From JBKDZP01 sp047971315 (GTDB lineage: Bacteria; Bacillota_I; Bacilli_A; RF39; UBA660), in assembly GCA_047971315.1 (NCBI GenBank), contig JBKDZP010000004.1:62001-126000 (forward strand): DNA of 64,000 nucleotides, in the 5' to 3' direction. Below, in pieces: positions 9,701 to 16,810 of the stretch. Position 1 is the first letter of the stretch; each line of letters begins with the position of its first letter. A program made the position numbers and the translations under genes. The notes beneath the pieces were generated by a model. The model saw only the letters and a list, made by a program, of their open reading frames with translations, was not told where the DNA came from and searched no databases.

Positions 9701-9850
9701 ATTAGCAGTTGCTGGTCCATCATAAAATACAAAATTTTCTTTATTTTTATGTATTGTTTTTTCTAAAATATCATTTTTCTTCCAGCTATCTCATATTTTA
9801 TTTTCAATTGTAAATTCTTTTTCTTTTTCTAATTCTTCAAATTTTTTCAT
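6758..9850 (-). CDS. ileS: Isoleucyl-tRNA synthetase with an in-frame TGA at codon 20
   Basis: Charges tRNA-Ile in the cytoplasm. Reading from the ATG at 9848-9850, preceded by GGAGGTGTCAA, the frame is open for 1,030 codons apart from a single TGA at 9791-9793 (codon 20) in the context ENKI-stop-DSWKKNDIL. Homologous sequence continues on both sides: FVFYDGPATANGYPGLHHMMA with an HHM-type version of the HIGH motif, GWDTHGLPVELQVEK, TTPWTL in the editing domain, and KKMSKSKG. The HHM form resembles synthetases of Bacteroidetes and some Firmicutes rather than the classic Bacillus one. TGA could be a changed Trp (TGG) or Leu (TTA) codon, a sequencing error, or be read through. Restarting downstream at the ATGs near 9675 would lose the ATP-binding motif, so that product would be inactive. 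Confidence 0.93.
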
Positions 9851-9863
9851 TTGACACCTCCAT

Positions 9864-10814
9864 TTATTTTATTATTACTATTGAATAATATATTACAAAT
9901 GTAATTAACATAATTATTCCTTCATTTTTTGAAATTGTTCTTTTTGTATATGAAAACATAAATAACATAATAGTTGAAATAAGTAACATAATTAAGTCAA
10001 GATAACTAAAACTAGTAGGTATAACTGATCCAAATAAAGCAACTGGCATTCCAAGAACTACACCTAAATTGAAAATATTACTTCCTACTATATTTCCAAT
10101 CGCTATATCTAATTCACCTTTTTTAGCTGCCATAACAGAGGTAACTAATTCTGGTAATGATGTTCCTAATGCTACAATAGTTAGTGAAATCATTCTTTGA
10201 CTTACACCTAAATAATTAGCAATAAATGAAGCTCCATCTACAACTAATGTACTACCTATTACTATTCCAATTAATCCAAGTATTGTTAGTAAAATTGATT
10301 TTGGTATATTATATGCAGCTGGTTCTTTTTGATCATTTGATTTATTTCTAACAATTGAAAATAAGTAGTAAATAAATACTGTGAAAAATAATAACAACAC
10401 TAATCCATCAGATCTACTTATTTGATTTATCGCAGTTTTATCAAATAAATTATCAATAAATAAAATAATTAATAAACTTGATAATAATAATGTTATTGGA
10501 AGTTCTTTTCTAACTGTACTATTTCTGACCTTCAATGGTCTAATAATACTTGATATTCCCAGGATTAATAATACGTTTAGAATATTACTTCCTAAAACAT
10601 TACCTAAAACTATATCACCATTATTTCCTATAAGTGCTTTTATTGATACTGCTAGTTCTGGAGCACTTGTTCCAAATGAGACTATTGTTAGTCCTATTAG
10701 CATTGTTGAAATGTTGAAATTTCTTGCGACTGATGATGAACCATCAACAAAAATATCTGCTCCTTTTATTAATATAATAAAACCAATTATTAAAAGTACT
10801 ACTTGTAATGTCAT
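9864..10814 (-). CDS. Calcium/sodium antiporter (YrbG-like, CaCA family)
   Basis: Integral membrane exchanger of about 316 residues with two inverted Na_Ca_ex halves. The two alpha repeats are clear: GTSAPELAVS (first half) and GTSLPELVTS (second half), each with the ion-binding glutamate, plus matching GNVLGSNILN and GNIVGSNIFN blocks. I start at MTLQVV, after AAAGGAATATATTT; a longer frame upstream runs into the T-box. It ends only 13 bases before ileS and sits between the isoleucine T-box and ileS, so its expression should respond to uncharged tRNA-Ile. That position is odd for an ion exchanger. Confidence 0.9.
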   Translation of the reverse strand: MTLQVVLLIIGFIILIKGADIFVDGSSSVARNFNISTMLIGLTIVSFGTSAPELAVSIKALIGNNGDIVLGNVLGSNILNVLLILGISSIIRPLKVRNSTVRKELPITLLLSSLLIILFIDNLFDKTAINQISRSDGLVLLLFFTVFIYYLFSIVRNKSNDQKEPAAYNIPKSILLTILGLIGIVIGSTLVVDGASFIANYLGVSQRMISLTIVALGTSLPELVTSVMAAKKGELDIAIGNIVGSNIFNLGVVLGMPVALFGSVIPTSFSYLDLIMLLISTIMLFMFSYTKRTISKNEGIIMLITFVIYYSIVIIK

Positions 10815-10830
10815 AAATATATTCCTTTCT

Positions 10831-11012
10831 TGTACAAAAAAAACGCCCAGTTTAAGGACGAGTTTCACTCGTGGTACCACCTTATTTTATAATACACTCG
10901 ATACTATAACGCGTAACCGGTTTTTCTTAAATATCAGAAAAACACATCAAGAGTGATTTATATATTTTTTATTTATTAGTTTACATCTACCACTAACTTT
11001 CTTTAAAATAAT
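10831..11012 (-). promoter_or_regulatory. T-box riboswitch, isoleucine specifier
   Basis: Minus-strand leader of the antiporter-ileS pair. The T-box core AAGGTGGTACCACGAG lies at about 10869-10884, followed by a terminator with CGTCC / GGGCG stem and T8 (10836-10860). Upstream, AAAGAAAG and GTGGTAGATG match the Stem I signatures, and TAAATCACTC contains the presumed specifier ATC (Ile) at 10955-10957. Uncharged tRNA-Ile should pair with both sites and prevent termination. No convincing own promoter is seen, so it may also be entered by read-through from sepF-divIVA. Confidence 0.88.
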
Positions 11013-11039
11013 AAAATATATCGTCTCTATCTTTTGTTT

Positions 11040-11498
11040 TTAAAGATCAACTTCATCTAGTTCATCTATTACATTTAATTGTGCTTCGACAATTTCTTTA
11101 ACACGGCGTTTAAATATTGTTATATTTCTTCTTAACATATTTGCTTCTTGTTCCGTTTTTTCAGCTTTTAATAAAGCTTCGTTAATTATTCTATTGGCGT
11201 TTTTCTTTGCATTTTCAATGATAGTTTCACTTTCACCATGAGCGTTAACTTTAATTTGTTCAGAAGTTTTTTGAGCCATTAAAATTGCTTTACTAAATGT
11301 ACCTTCCATACGTTCATATTGATTAAGTTTTTCTTTTAAGTTTTTATTTTCCAATTCAAGTTTTTGAAGTTCCATAATTTTAGAATCTTTTGTTTTAATA
11401 TCTGCTACCATGCCTTCTACTTGGCTTATGATTTTATCTAAAAAACTATTTACTTGATCTGGGTCATATCCACGTATTGTACGTGTGAACTTTTCCAT
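11040..11498 (-). CDS. divIVA: Cell-division protein DivIVA
   Basis: Coiled-coil protein of 152 residues that binds curved membrane at septum and poles. The N-terminal FTRTIRGYDPDQVNSFLDKI is the conserved membrane-binding domain; the rest is heptad-rich with many Glu and Lys (about 30-140). I start at MEKF after AGAGGTGAT. The order sepF-divIVA-ileS is the standard one of Bacilli and supports the assignment. The distance to sepF is 57 bases. Confidence 0.92.
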   Translation of the reverse strand: MEKFTRTIRGYDPDQVNSFLDKIISQVEGMVADIKTKDSKIMELQKLELENKNLKEKLNQYERMEGTFSKAILMAQKTSEQIKVNAHGESETIIENAKKNANRIINEALLKAEKTEQEANMLRRNITIFKRRVKEIVEAQLNVIDELDEVDL

Positions 11499-11555
11499 AC
11501 CATCACCTCTTGGTGCTACGTTATATTGTAGCATAAATTTTAGATTATTTCAATA

Positions 11556-11966
11556 TTACCATTCAATATTTATGTCATCATTATCGTGGATGTCTTTGCC
11601 ATCTTTTTCATCAGTAATTTTACCTTGTATATTTATATTGTTTGGTGTACATAAAAATATTCCACCACCTATTTTTTGTAAATCTCCACCTATAGCATAT
11701 ATAGTTCCAGCTAAAAAGTCTATTATACGTTTTGCTTGATCTGATGTTACTCTTTTTAAGTTAACAACTACAGTATTTCGCAGTTTTAAATGATCAGCAA
11801 TTTGTTGAGATTCTGAATATGCTCTTGGTTCTAATAAAATCATTTTACCGTTTCCATCGTTTTCCTGTAATGCTTCTTCTGGTTTTAAATTATAGTATTC
11901 ATCTCCAGAAATATTGTTTGTGAATACATCTTCATCATTTGATAATAATTTTTTTAATATTCCCAC
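11556..11966 (-). CDS. sepF: Cell-division protein SepF
   Basis: Peripheral membrane protein that links FtsZ to the membrane. The 136-residue product has a short N-terminal MGILKKLL amphipathic anchor, an acidic linker, and the SepF core with ILLEPRAYSESQQIADHL, TVVVNLKRV and AKRIIDFLAGTIYAIGGDLQKIGGGIFLCTP. An acidic tail follows. The start is GTG after AAGGAGGAATAAAA. No ftsZ or yggS-type gene lies in the window on this side. Confidence 0.95.
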   Translation of the reverse strand: MGILKKLLSNDEDVFTNNISGDEYYNLKPEEALQENDGNGKMILLEPRAYSESQQIADHLKLRNTVVVNLKRVTSDQAKRIIDFLAGTIYAIGGDLQKIGGGIFLCTPNNINIQGKITDEKDGKDIHDNDDINIEW

Positions 11967-12182
11967 TTTTATTCCTCCTTAATTATTTTCTTTACACTAT
12001 ATAATTAATAATATCATAGTTTGAGTGAAAAGTGAATAATAAATTTACAGTTTTGTTATTTTTATGAATTTAATTATGGAGATTAGTTTAATGGTTTTAT
12101 TTTATTTATAAATATGCTACTTTTTAAAGTTTTACATTATTTTATAAATTTGATAATAATTATATATAAAAAATACCATTAT

Positions 12183-12226
12183 TATAATAAAACCTATAAG
12201 ATTTATTGGTACATCTTATAGGTTAC
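12183..12226 (-). terminator. glyS terminator
   Basis: Twelve-base perfect stem AACCTATAAGAT (12191-12202) / ATCTTATAGGTT (12213-12224), followed on the minus strand by TTTATT. The rest of 11967-12182 is AT-rich with no recognisable gene. Confidence 0.8.
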
Positions 12227-12239
12227 ATATTAATTTTTT

Positions 12240-13610
12240 CTAAAATTCTATTTGTGCAGTTATATATGATTCAACTTTATCTAAATTAAGAGTTATTTGT
12301 TCCATTGTATCTCTATTTCTAATAGTTACAGTGCTATTATTTAGTGTTTCATCATCAATTGTTATGCAAAATGGTGTTCCGATTACATCTTGTCTTCTAT
12401 ATCTTTTTCCAATATTACCTGTTTCATCATATGTTGTCATAAATTTTTTAGATAATTTTGTATAAATATCATTTGCTTTTTCTTGATGATATTTTTTAAT
12501 AAGTGGCAAAATAGCTATTTTATATGGTGCTAGAAAAGGATGTAGAGACATTACTTCTCTAGTATCATCATTTTCTAATTTTTCTATTTTATATGCATTA
12601 AATAATACTGCTAAAACTGTTCTATCTAAACCATATGTTGATTCAATTATATATGGTATAAACTTTTCATTTGTTTCAGGGTCTAAATAAAGTTGTGGTA
12701 CTCCAGAGTATTCTTGATGTTTTGATAAATCAAAATTTGTTCGATTATGAGTTCCATTTATTTCTCCCCAACCAAATGGAAATTTAAATTCAATATCACA
12801 TGCTTCTTTTGCATAGTGAGCTAATTTTTCATGATCATGAAATCTAAGTTTATCATTAGGAATACCAAGTGACTTATAGAAATTCATTCCATATTCTTTA
12901 TAAAATTTATATATCTCGGAATCTGTTCCTTCTTTACAAAATGTTTGATATTCCATTTGTTCAAATTCTATTGTTCTAAAAGTAAAGTTCCCTGGTGTAA
13001 TTTCATTTCTAAAAGCCTTACCTATTTGACCAATACTAAATGGAAGTTTGGTTCTAGATGTTCTTTGAACATTTAAGAAATTAACATATTCTCCTTGAGC
13101 ATTTTCAGGTCTTAAATAAACTACATTTTTAGTATCTTGAGTTACTCCTCTATATGTTTCAAACATTAGATTAAATTGTCTTATATCAGTAAAGTTGGTT
13201 TTCCCACATTTAGGACATGGTACTTTATTATTTTTTAAATATTCCATCATTTCTTCTATATTTAATGTATCTCCTATTGAGCTATTTTTAAAATCATTTA
13301 TCATATTATCAACTCTATGTCTTGTTTTACATTCTTTGCAATCAACAAGTGGGTCTGAAAATGATGATACATGACCTGATGCTTCCCAAACTTTAGGATG
13401 CATTAAGATTCCCGCATCTATTTCGTAAGCATTTGGTCTTTCTTGAATAAATTTTTTTCTCCAAGCATCTTTAACATTATTTTTTAGTCTTGAACCTACA
13501 GGACCATAGTCCCAAGTATTAGCAAGCCCATCATATATTTCACTTCCTTGATATATAAATCCATATTGTTTGCAAACATTTACCATGTCTTGCATTGTAA
13601 TTTCTTTCAT
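12240..13610 (-). CDS. glyQS: Glycyl-tRNA synthetase, single-chain dimeric type
   Basis: Class II synthetase of 456 residues, the alpha2 type of Gram-positives and eukaryotes and not the alpha2beta2 form. Motif 2 region FRNEITPGNFTFRTIEFEQMEYQ, the CKECKTRHRVD and CPKCGKTNF zinc-like cysteine pairs in the insertion, and motif 3 near GLDRTVLAVLF are visible, with the C-terminal anticodon-binding domain around LAPYKIAILPL. It ends in TAG. It is preceded by a compact T-box leader with its own strong promoter. Confidence 0.96.
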   Translation of the reverse strand: MKEITMQDMVNVCKQYGFIYQGSEIYDGLANTWDYGPVGSRLKNNVKDAWRKKFIQERPNAYEIDAGILMHPKVWEASGHVSSFSDPLVDCKECKTRHRVDNMINDFKNSSIGDTLNIEEMMEYLKNNKVPCPKCGKTNFTDIRQFNLMFETYRGVTQDTKNVVYLRPENAQGEYVNFLNVQRTSRTKLPFSIGQIGKAFRNEITPGNFTFRTIEFEQMEYQTFCKEGTDSEIYKFYKEYGMNFYKSLGIPNDKLRFHDHEKLAHYAKEACDIEFKFPFGWGEINGTHNRTNFDLSKHQEYSGVPQLYLDPETNEKFIPYIIESTYGLDRTVLAVLFNAYKIEKLENDDTREVMSLHPFLAPYKIAILPLIKKYHQEKANDIYTKLSKKFMTTYDETGNIGKRYRRQDVIGTPFCITIDDETLNNSTVTIRNRDTMEQITLNLDKVESYITAQIEF

Positions 13611-13639
13611 TAAATTATCTCCTATCTAAATATACAAAA

Positions 13640-13757
13640 AATGATCCTATTATTTTGTAAGGACGTAATTTACGCGGTTCCACCTTACTTATTCTAATAG
13701 AATCAGCTTTAATTATATTGCTCAGAGGTTCCATCCTCGTCTTCGCATTTCAATATA
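13640..13757 (-). promoter_or_regulatory. Compact T-box leader of the glycyl-tRNA synthetase gene
   Basis: The T-box core GGTGGAACCGCG lies at 13673-13684 (minus strand), followed by ACGTCCTTAC and a weak GTCCT / AGGAT terminator with T6. Between the promoter and the T-box there are only about 70 bases, too few for a classical Stem I with its AGAG and distal loop signatures, which I cannot find. A small hairpin GAGG-ATGGAA-CCTC (13725-13738) offers GGA, a glycine codon, in its loop. I infer a reduced T-box; the specifier is tentative. Confidence 0.75.
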
Positions 13758-13762
13758 TTATT

Positions 13763-13791
13763 ATTTTATTATTAAATTTATTTTATGTCAA
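13763..13791 (-). promoter_or_regulatory. Promoter of the glycyl T-box/glyQS transcript
   Basis: Minus strand TTGACA (13786-13791), 17-base spacer, TAAAAT (13763-13768). The -35 is perfect. It fixes the 5' end of the leader at about 13756. Confidence 0.75.
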
Positions 13792-13799
13792 TTATTTTT

Positions 13800-14516
13800 T
13801 TATAATTCTATATTGTGATAAATATTTTGTACGTCTTCAATTTCATCTAACATTGAAATTAAACGATTAAATATTTCTAAATCTTCTCCTGTTAGTTCAA
13901 TTTTTTCTTTTGGTAACATGCTAACTTCTTCAATTTCAAATTCAATTTGAGGAAGTTTTTTAAAAATAGCTTCTTTAATTGCATATAAATCTTGTGGACT
14001 ACCATATACTACTGTTAACTCATCATTTAGTTCTATATCTTCTACTTCAATGCTATTTTCTAAAAGTAAATCTAGAGTTTCTTCTTCATTTAGTCCTTTA
14101 AATCCAATAATACATAAATGATCATAATTGAACGATACACTTCCTGTTACCCCCATTTTACTTTTACATTTATTTAAAGCCGTTCTAACATTACTTATTG
14201 ATCTATTAACATTATCTGTCAAACATTCAACTATTACTGTTGCTCCATTAGGTCCAAATACTTCATAACGTACAGTTTCAAAATTTTCATCAACACCACT
14301 ATTTACTTTATCAATTGCTCTTTTAATTATATCGTTTGGTATTTGATCTTTTTTAGCTCTTTCTATAGTTCTTTTTAATGCTGCATTTGATATTGGATCT
14401 GTTCCACCTTTTTTAGCTAAATCATATATTTCTCTTGCGTACATTGAGTATAGTTTTGCTTTTGCAGCCCCTGTTTTTTGGATACTTGCTTTTCTAACTT
14501 CATATGCTCTTCCCAT
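13800..14516 (-). CDS. yebC: YebC/PmpR family protein (DUF28)
   Basis: A 238-residue cytoplasmic protein of the YebC family, described as a transcriptional regulator and, in recent work, as a translation factor for difficult motifs. Family features: an N-terminal block that is basic and Ala-rich, DPISNAALKRTIERAKKDQIPNDIIKRAIDK, YEVFGPNGATVIVECLTDNVNRS, and an acidic C-terminal domain. The N-terminus reads MGRAYEVRKASI instead of the usual AGHSKWANIKHRK, which is typical of the YeeN subgroup. Start after AAGAAGG. Confidence 0.9.
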   Translation of the reverse strand: MGRAYEVRKASIQKTGAAKAKLYSMYAREIYDLAKKGGTDPISNAALKRTIERAKKDQIPNDIIKRAIDKVNSGVDENFETVRYEVFGPNGATVIVECLTDNVNRSISNVRTALNKCKSKMGVTGSVSFNYDHLCIIGFKGLNEEETLDLLLENSIEVEDIELNDELTVVYGSPQDLYAIKEAIFKKLPQIEFEIEEVSMLPKEKIELTGEDLEIFNRLISMLDEIEDVQNIYHNIEL

Positions 14517-14640
14517 AAAAACCTTCTTTCTTACTTATATTATTTTACAATAATTTACTGTCTTTTTCAATATTTATTTAATGTCTAAAGAAATTTTAAT
14601 TTATAAATTCTTTTATTTTGTCTTATTTTTAACTTAAAAT

Positions 14641-14667
14641 AAAAGAATAGCAATAAGCTATTCTTAC
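14641..14667 (-). terminator. Terminator of the CotD-like gene
   Basis: Nine-base stem AAGAATAGC (14643-14651) / GCTATTCTT (14657-14665) followed by TTATTTT on the minus strand; overlaps the stop codon. Confidence 0.75.
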
Positions 14668-14945
14668 ATAAATTGTGAACATTTACCACAATCAATATTA
14701 CATACTTGATTTTCTTCAGAGCATGAAAATTGAGGTGTATATGTATGTTTATATATGTGTTTATTTATTGTGTGTGTATGAATAGGACAAACATGTGGTA
14801 TTTCATGATAAAATTCTTGTTCAATACATTTTGTAATTGTAGGTTCTACTACTTGTTGTTCCATTTGTCCTGATTGTGGCATAGGCATAGGATACATTTC
14901 CATCATATTCTGACGACTATTTTTTGGGCAACAACCACCAAACAT
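14664..14945 (-). CDS. Small Cys/His-rich CotD-like protein
   Basis: A 93-residue protein with CC near the start, a Met/Pro/Gln-rich segment (about 14-32), then EPTITKCIEQEFYHEIPHVCPIHTHTINKH in two parts and a Cys-rich tail (CSEENQVCNIDCGKC). The PT-x-C ... Y-H-x-I-P-H-x-x-P-x-H-T-H-x-x-x-H pattern resembles the spore coat CotD family. Coat protein identity is inference: related small proteins occur in non-sporulating Bacilli. The many Cys and His could bind metal or cross-link. Strong ribosome site AAGGGGGAA; separate transcript. Confidence 0.6.
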   Translation of the reverse strand: MFGGCCPKNSRQNMMEMYPMPMPQSGQMEQQVVEPTITKCIEQEFYHEIPHVCPIHTHTINKHIYKHTYTPQFSCSEENQVCNIDCGKCSQFM

Positions 14946-15182
14946 AATTAATTCCCCCTTATCTACTTTTATCTTATGTACTTAAGAGAGTTATGAATAT
15001 ATCATTAGCCTTTATTATATAGTTTTAAAGTTATTTTAATAATTTTGATTTTTTACATTTGATTCACGCACAAAATAAATTTTTATAATATTTCAATAAT
15101 ATTTAATATTTAAATAATTTTTAAAAAAGGTGTTTTAATGAATACAACATTTTCTTATTTAGATTCTAATGAAATATTTTAA

Positions 15183-16490
15183 CTAAAATGGCATTTTAAA
15201 GTTTCCATTTTTCATCATTTTCATCATCTTTTTCATTTCTTCAAATTGTTTTAATAATCTGTTTACCTCTTCAACACTTCTGCCACTTCCTTTAGCAATT
15301 CTAATCTTTCTACTTGCTTTTAATATATCAGGATTTTTTCTTTCTTCTTTGGTCATTGATTTTATTATTGCTTCGATATGAGCTAAATCTTTTGGATTTA
15401 TTTGAACATTATTTAAACCTAATTTAGAAGCTCCGGGTATCATTTTTATAATATTTTCAAGTGGTCCTAATTTTTTAATTTGATTTAATTGGGAAAGAAA
15501 ATCTTCTAAATCGAAATTACCTTTTTGCATTTTTTTAGCTGCTTTTTCTGCTTCTACTTGATCTATTACTTGCTCAGCTTTTTCAATTATTGATAAAATA
15601 TCTCCCATACCAAGAATTCTACTTGCTAGTCTTTCTGGATAAAATTCTTCTAGCCCATCCATTTTTTCACTAACTCCAATATATTTTATTGGAACATTAG
15701 TCAGATGTCTAATTGATAAAGCTGCCCCACCTCTTGTATCACCATCTAATTTAGTTAATATAGCTCCTGTTAAATTTAATTTATTATTAAATCCTTCTAT
15801 TACATTTATCGCATCTTGTCCAGTCATACTATCAATTACTAATAATATTTCCTGTGGATTTAATGTATTATTTATATTATTTAATTCATCCATTAATAAT
15901 TCATCTATATGAAGACGTCCTGCAGTATCTATTAATACATAATTATAATTATTAATTTTTGCATACTCAATAGCATTTTTAGCTATTTCAACTGGATTAT
16001 TTGTTCCTTCATCATAAACTGGTATATTTAATTCTTTTCCAAGTTGTTTTAATTGTTCTATTGCTGCTGGTCTATAAATATCACATGCTACAAGTAATGG
16101 ATTTTTTTTATGTTTTTTTCTTAGCATATTTGCTAATTTTGCAATAGTTGTTGTTTTTCCTGCTCCTTGTAATCCAACTAACATTAATACTGCTGGATTT
16201 CCTACTAAATTAAGGTCTTTTTTTTCACCACCTAGTAATTCAACTAGTTCATCTTTTACTATTTTTACAAACATTTCACCTGGTTTTAAAGATTTTGCTA
16301 CTTCTTCACCTAAAGCTTTTGTTTTTACATTATTTATAAATTCTTTTACTACAATATAATTAACATCTGCTTCTAAAAGTGCTAAACGTATTTCTCTAGT
16401 CATTACACTAATATTTTCTTCAGTAATTTTTCCATAGCCTTTAATTTTATTCATTACATTTTGTAATCTATCTCCTAAATTTTCAAACAT
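15183..16490 (-). CDS. ffh: Signal recognition particle protein Ffh
   Basis: GTPase that, with SRP RNA, targets nascent membrane proteins. The 435-residue protein has the N domain, GLQGAGKTTTIAKLA (G1), DTAGRLHIDELL (G3), TKLDGDTRGGAALS (G4 region), and a methionine-rich M domain ending in EEMKKMMKMMKNGNFKMPF. I start at MFENLG; AGGTGATAAAA precedes it and a TATAAT lies seven bases upstream of that, giving a very short leader. Its RNA partner is encoded at 41.6 kb. Confidence 0.97.
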   Translation of the reverse strand: MFENLGDRLQNVMNKIKGYGKITEENISVMTREIRLALLEADVNYIVVKEFINNVKTKALGEEVAKSLKPGEMFVKIVKDELVELLGGEKKDLNLVGNPAVLMLVGLQGAGKTTTIAKLANMLRKKHKKNPLLVACDIYRPAAIEQLKQLGKELNIPVYDEGTNNPVEIAKNAIEYAKINNYNYVLIDTAGRLHIDELLMDELNNINNTLNPQEILLVIDSMTGQDAINVIEGFNNKLNLTGAILTKLDGDTRGGAALSIRHLTNVPIKYIGVSEKMDGLEEFYPERLASRILGMGDILSIIEKAEQVIDQVEAEKAAKKMQKGNFDLEDFLSQLNQIKKLGPLENIIKMIPGASKLGLNNVQINPKDLAHIEAIIKSMTKEERKNPDILKASRKIRIAKGSGRSVEEVNRLLKQFEEMKKMMKMMKNGNFKMPF

Positions 16491-16810
16491 TTTTATCACC
16501 TATTTAGTATTATATAATAAATTTTTAAAAAAAGCCATCCTTTAGCTCAATTATAAAAACAAGTAACCAAGTAAATTTATAAGCTTAATTTGGTATCTAT
16601 ATGTTTAATTATTTAAACTTAATTTCTTTAAAAAATATTTTTTGATAAATAATAATTACAAATGTTTATTCTAATACAAAAAATTGTATTTAAACAATTT
16701 AACTTAAAAATAAAAACACTATATGTAGTGTTTTTATAATTTTACAGAGTTAAAATTTGAAGTGCACTGTTTATTTGCACTTACTTTTTTATCATATTAG
16801 ATTATTTGAA
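16491..16810. other. AT-rich intergenic region
   Basis: Contains the ffh promoter/ribosome site at its left end (TATAAT about 16509-16514 on the minus strand) and the terminator at 16710-16738. I see no gene or RNA in the 16530-16700 part. Confidence 0.6.
16710..16738 (-). terminator. Terminator of the pilin-like gene
   Basis: Ten-base stem AAAAACACTA (16712-16721) / TAGTGTTTTT (16726-16735), loop of four. Confidence 0.7.

Noticed and set aside
10711..10956. Plus-strand frame across the Ile T-box
   Set aside because: It is the complement of the T-box leader and antiporter start; no ribosome site.
15138..15182. 14-codon plus-strand frame (MNTTFSYLDSNEIF) after AAAAAAGGTG
   Set aside because: Good-looking ribosome site, but too short and without any downstream partner on that strand; the next gene runs the other way.
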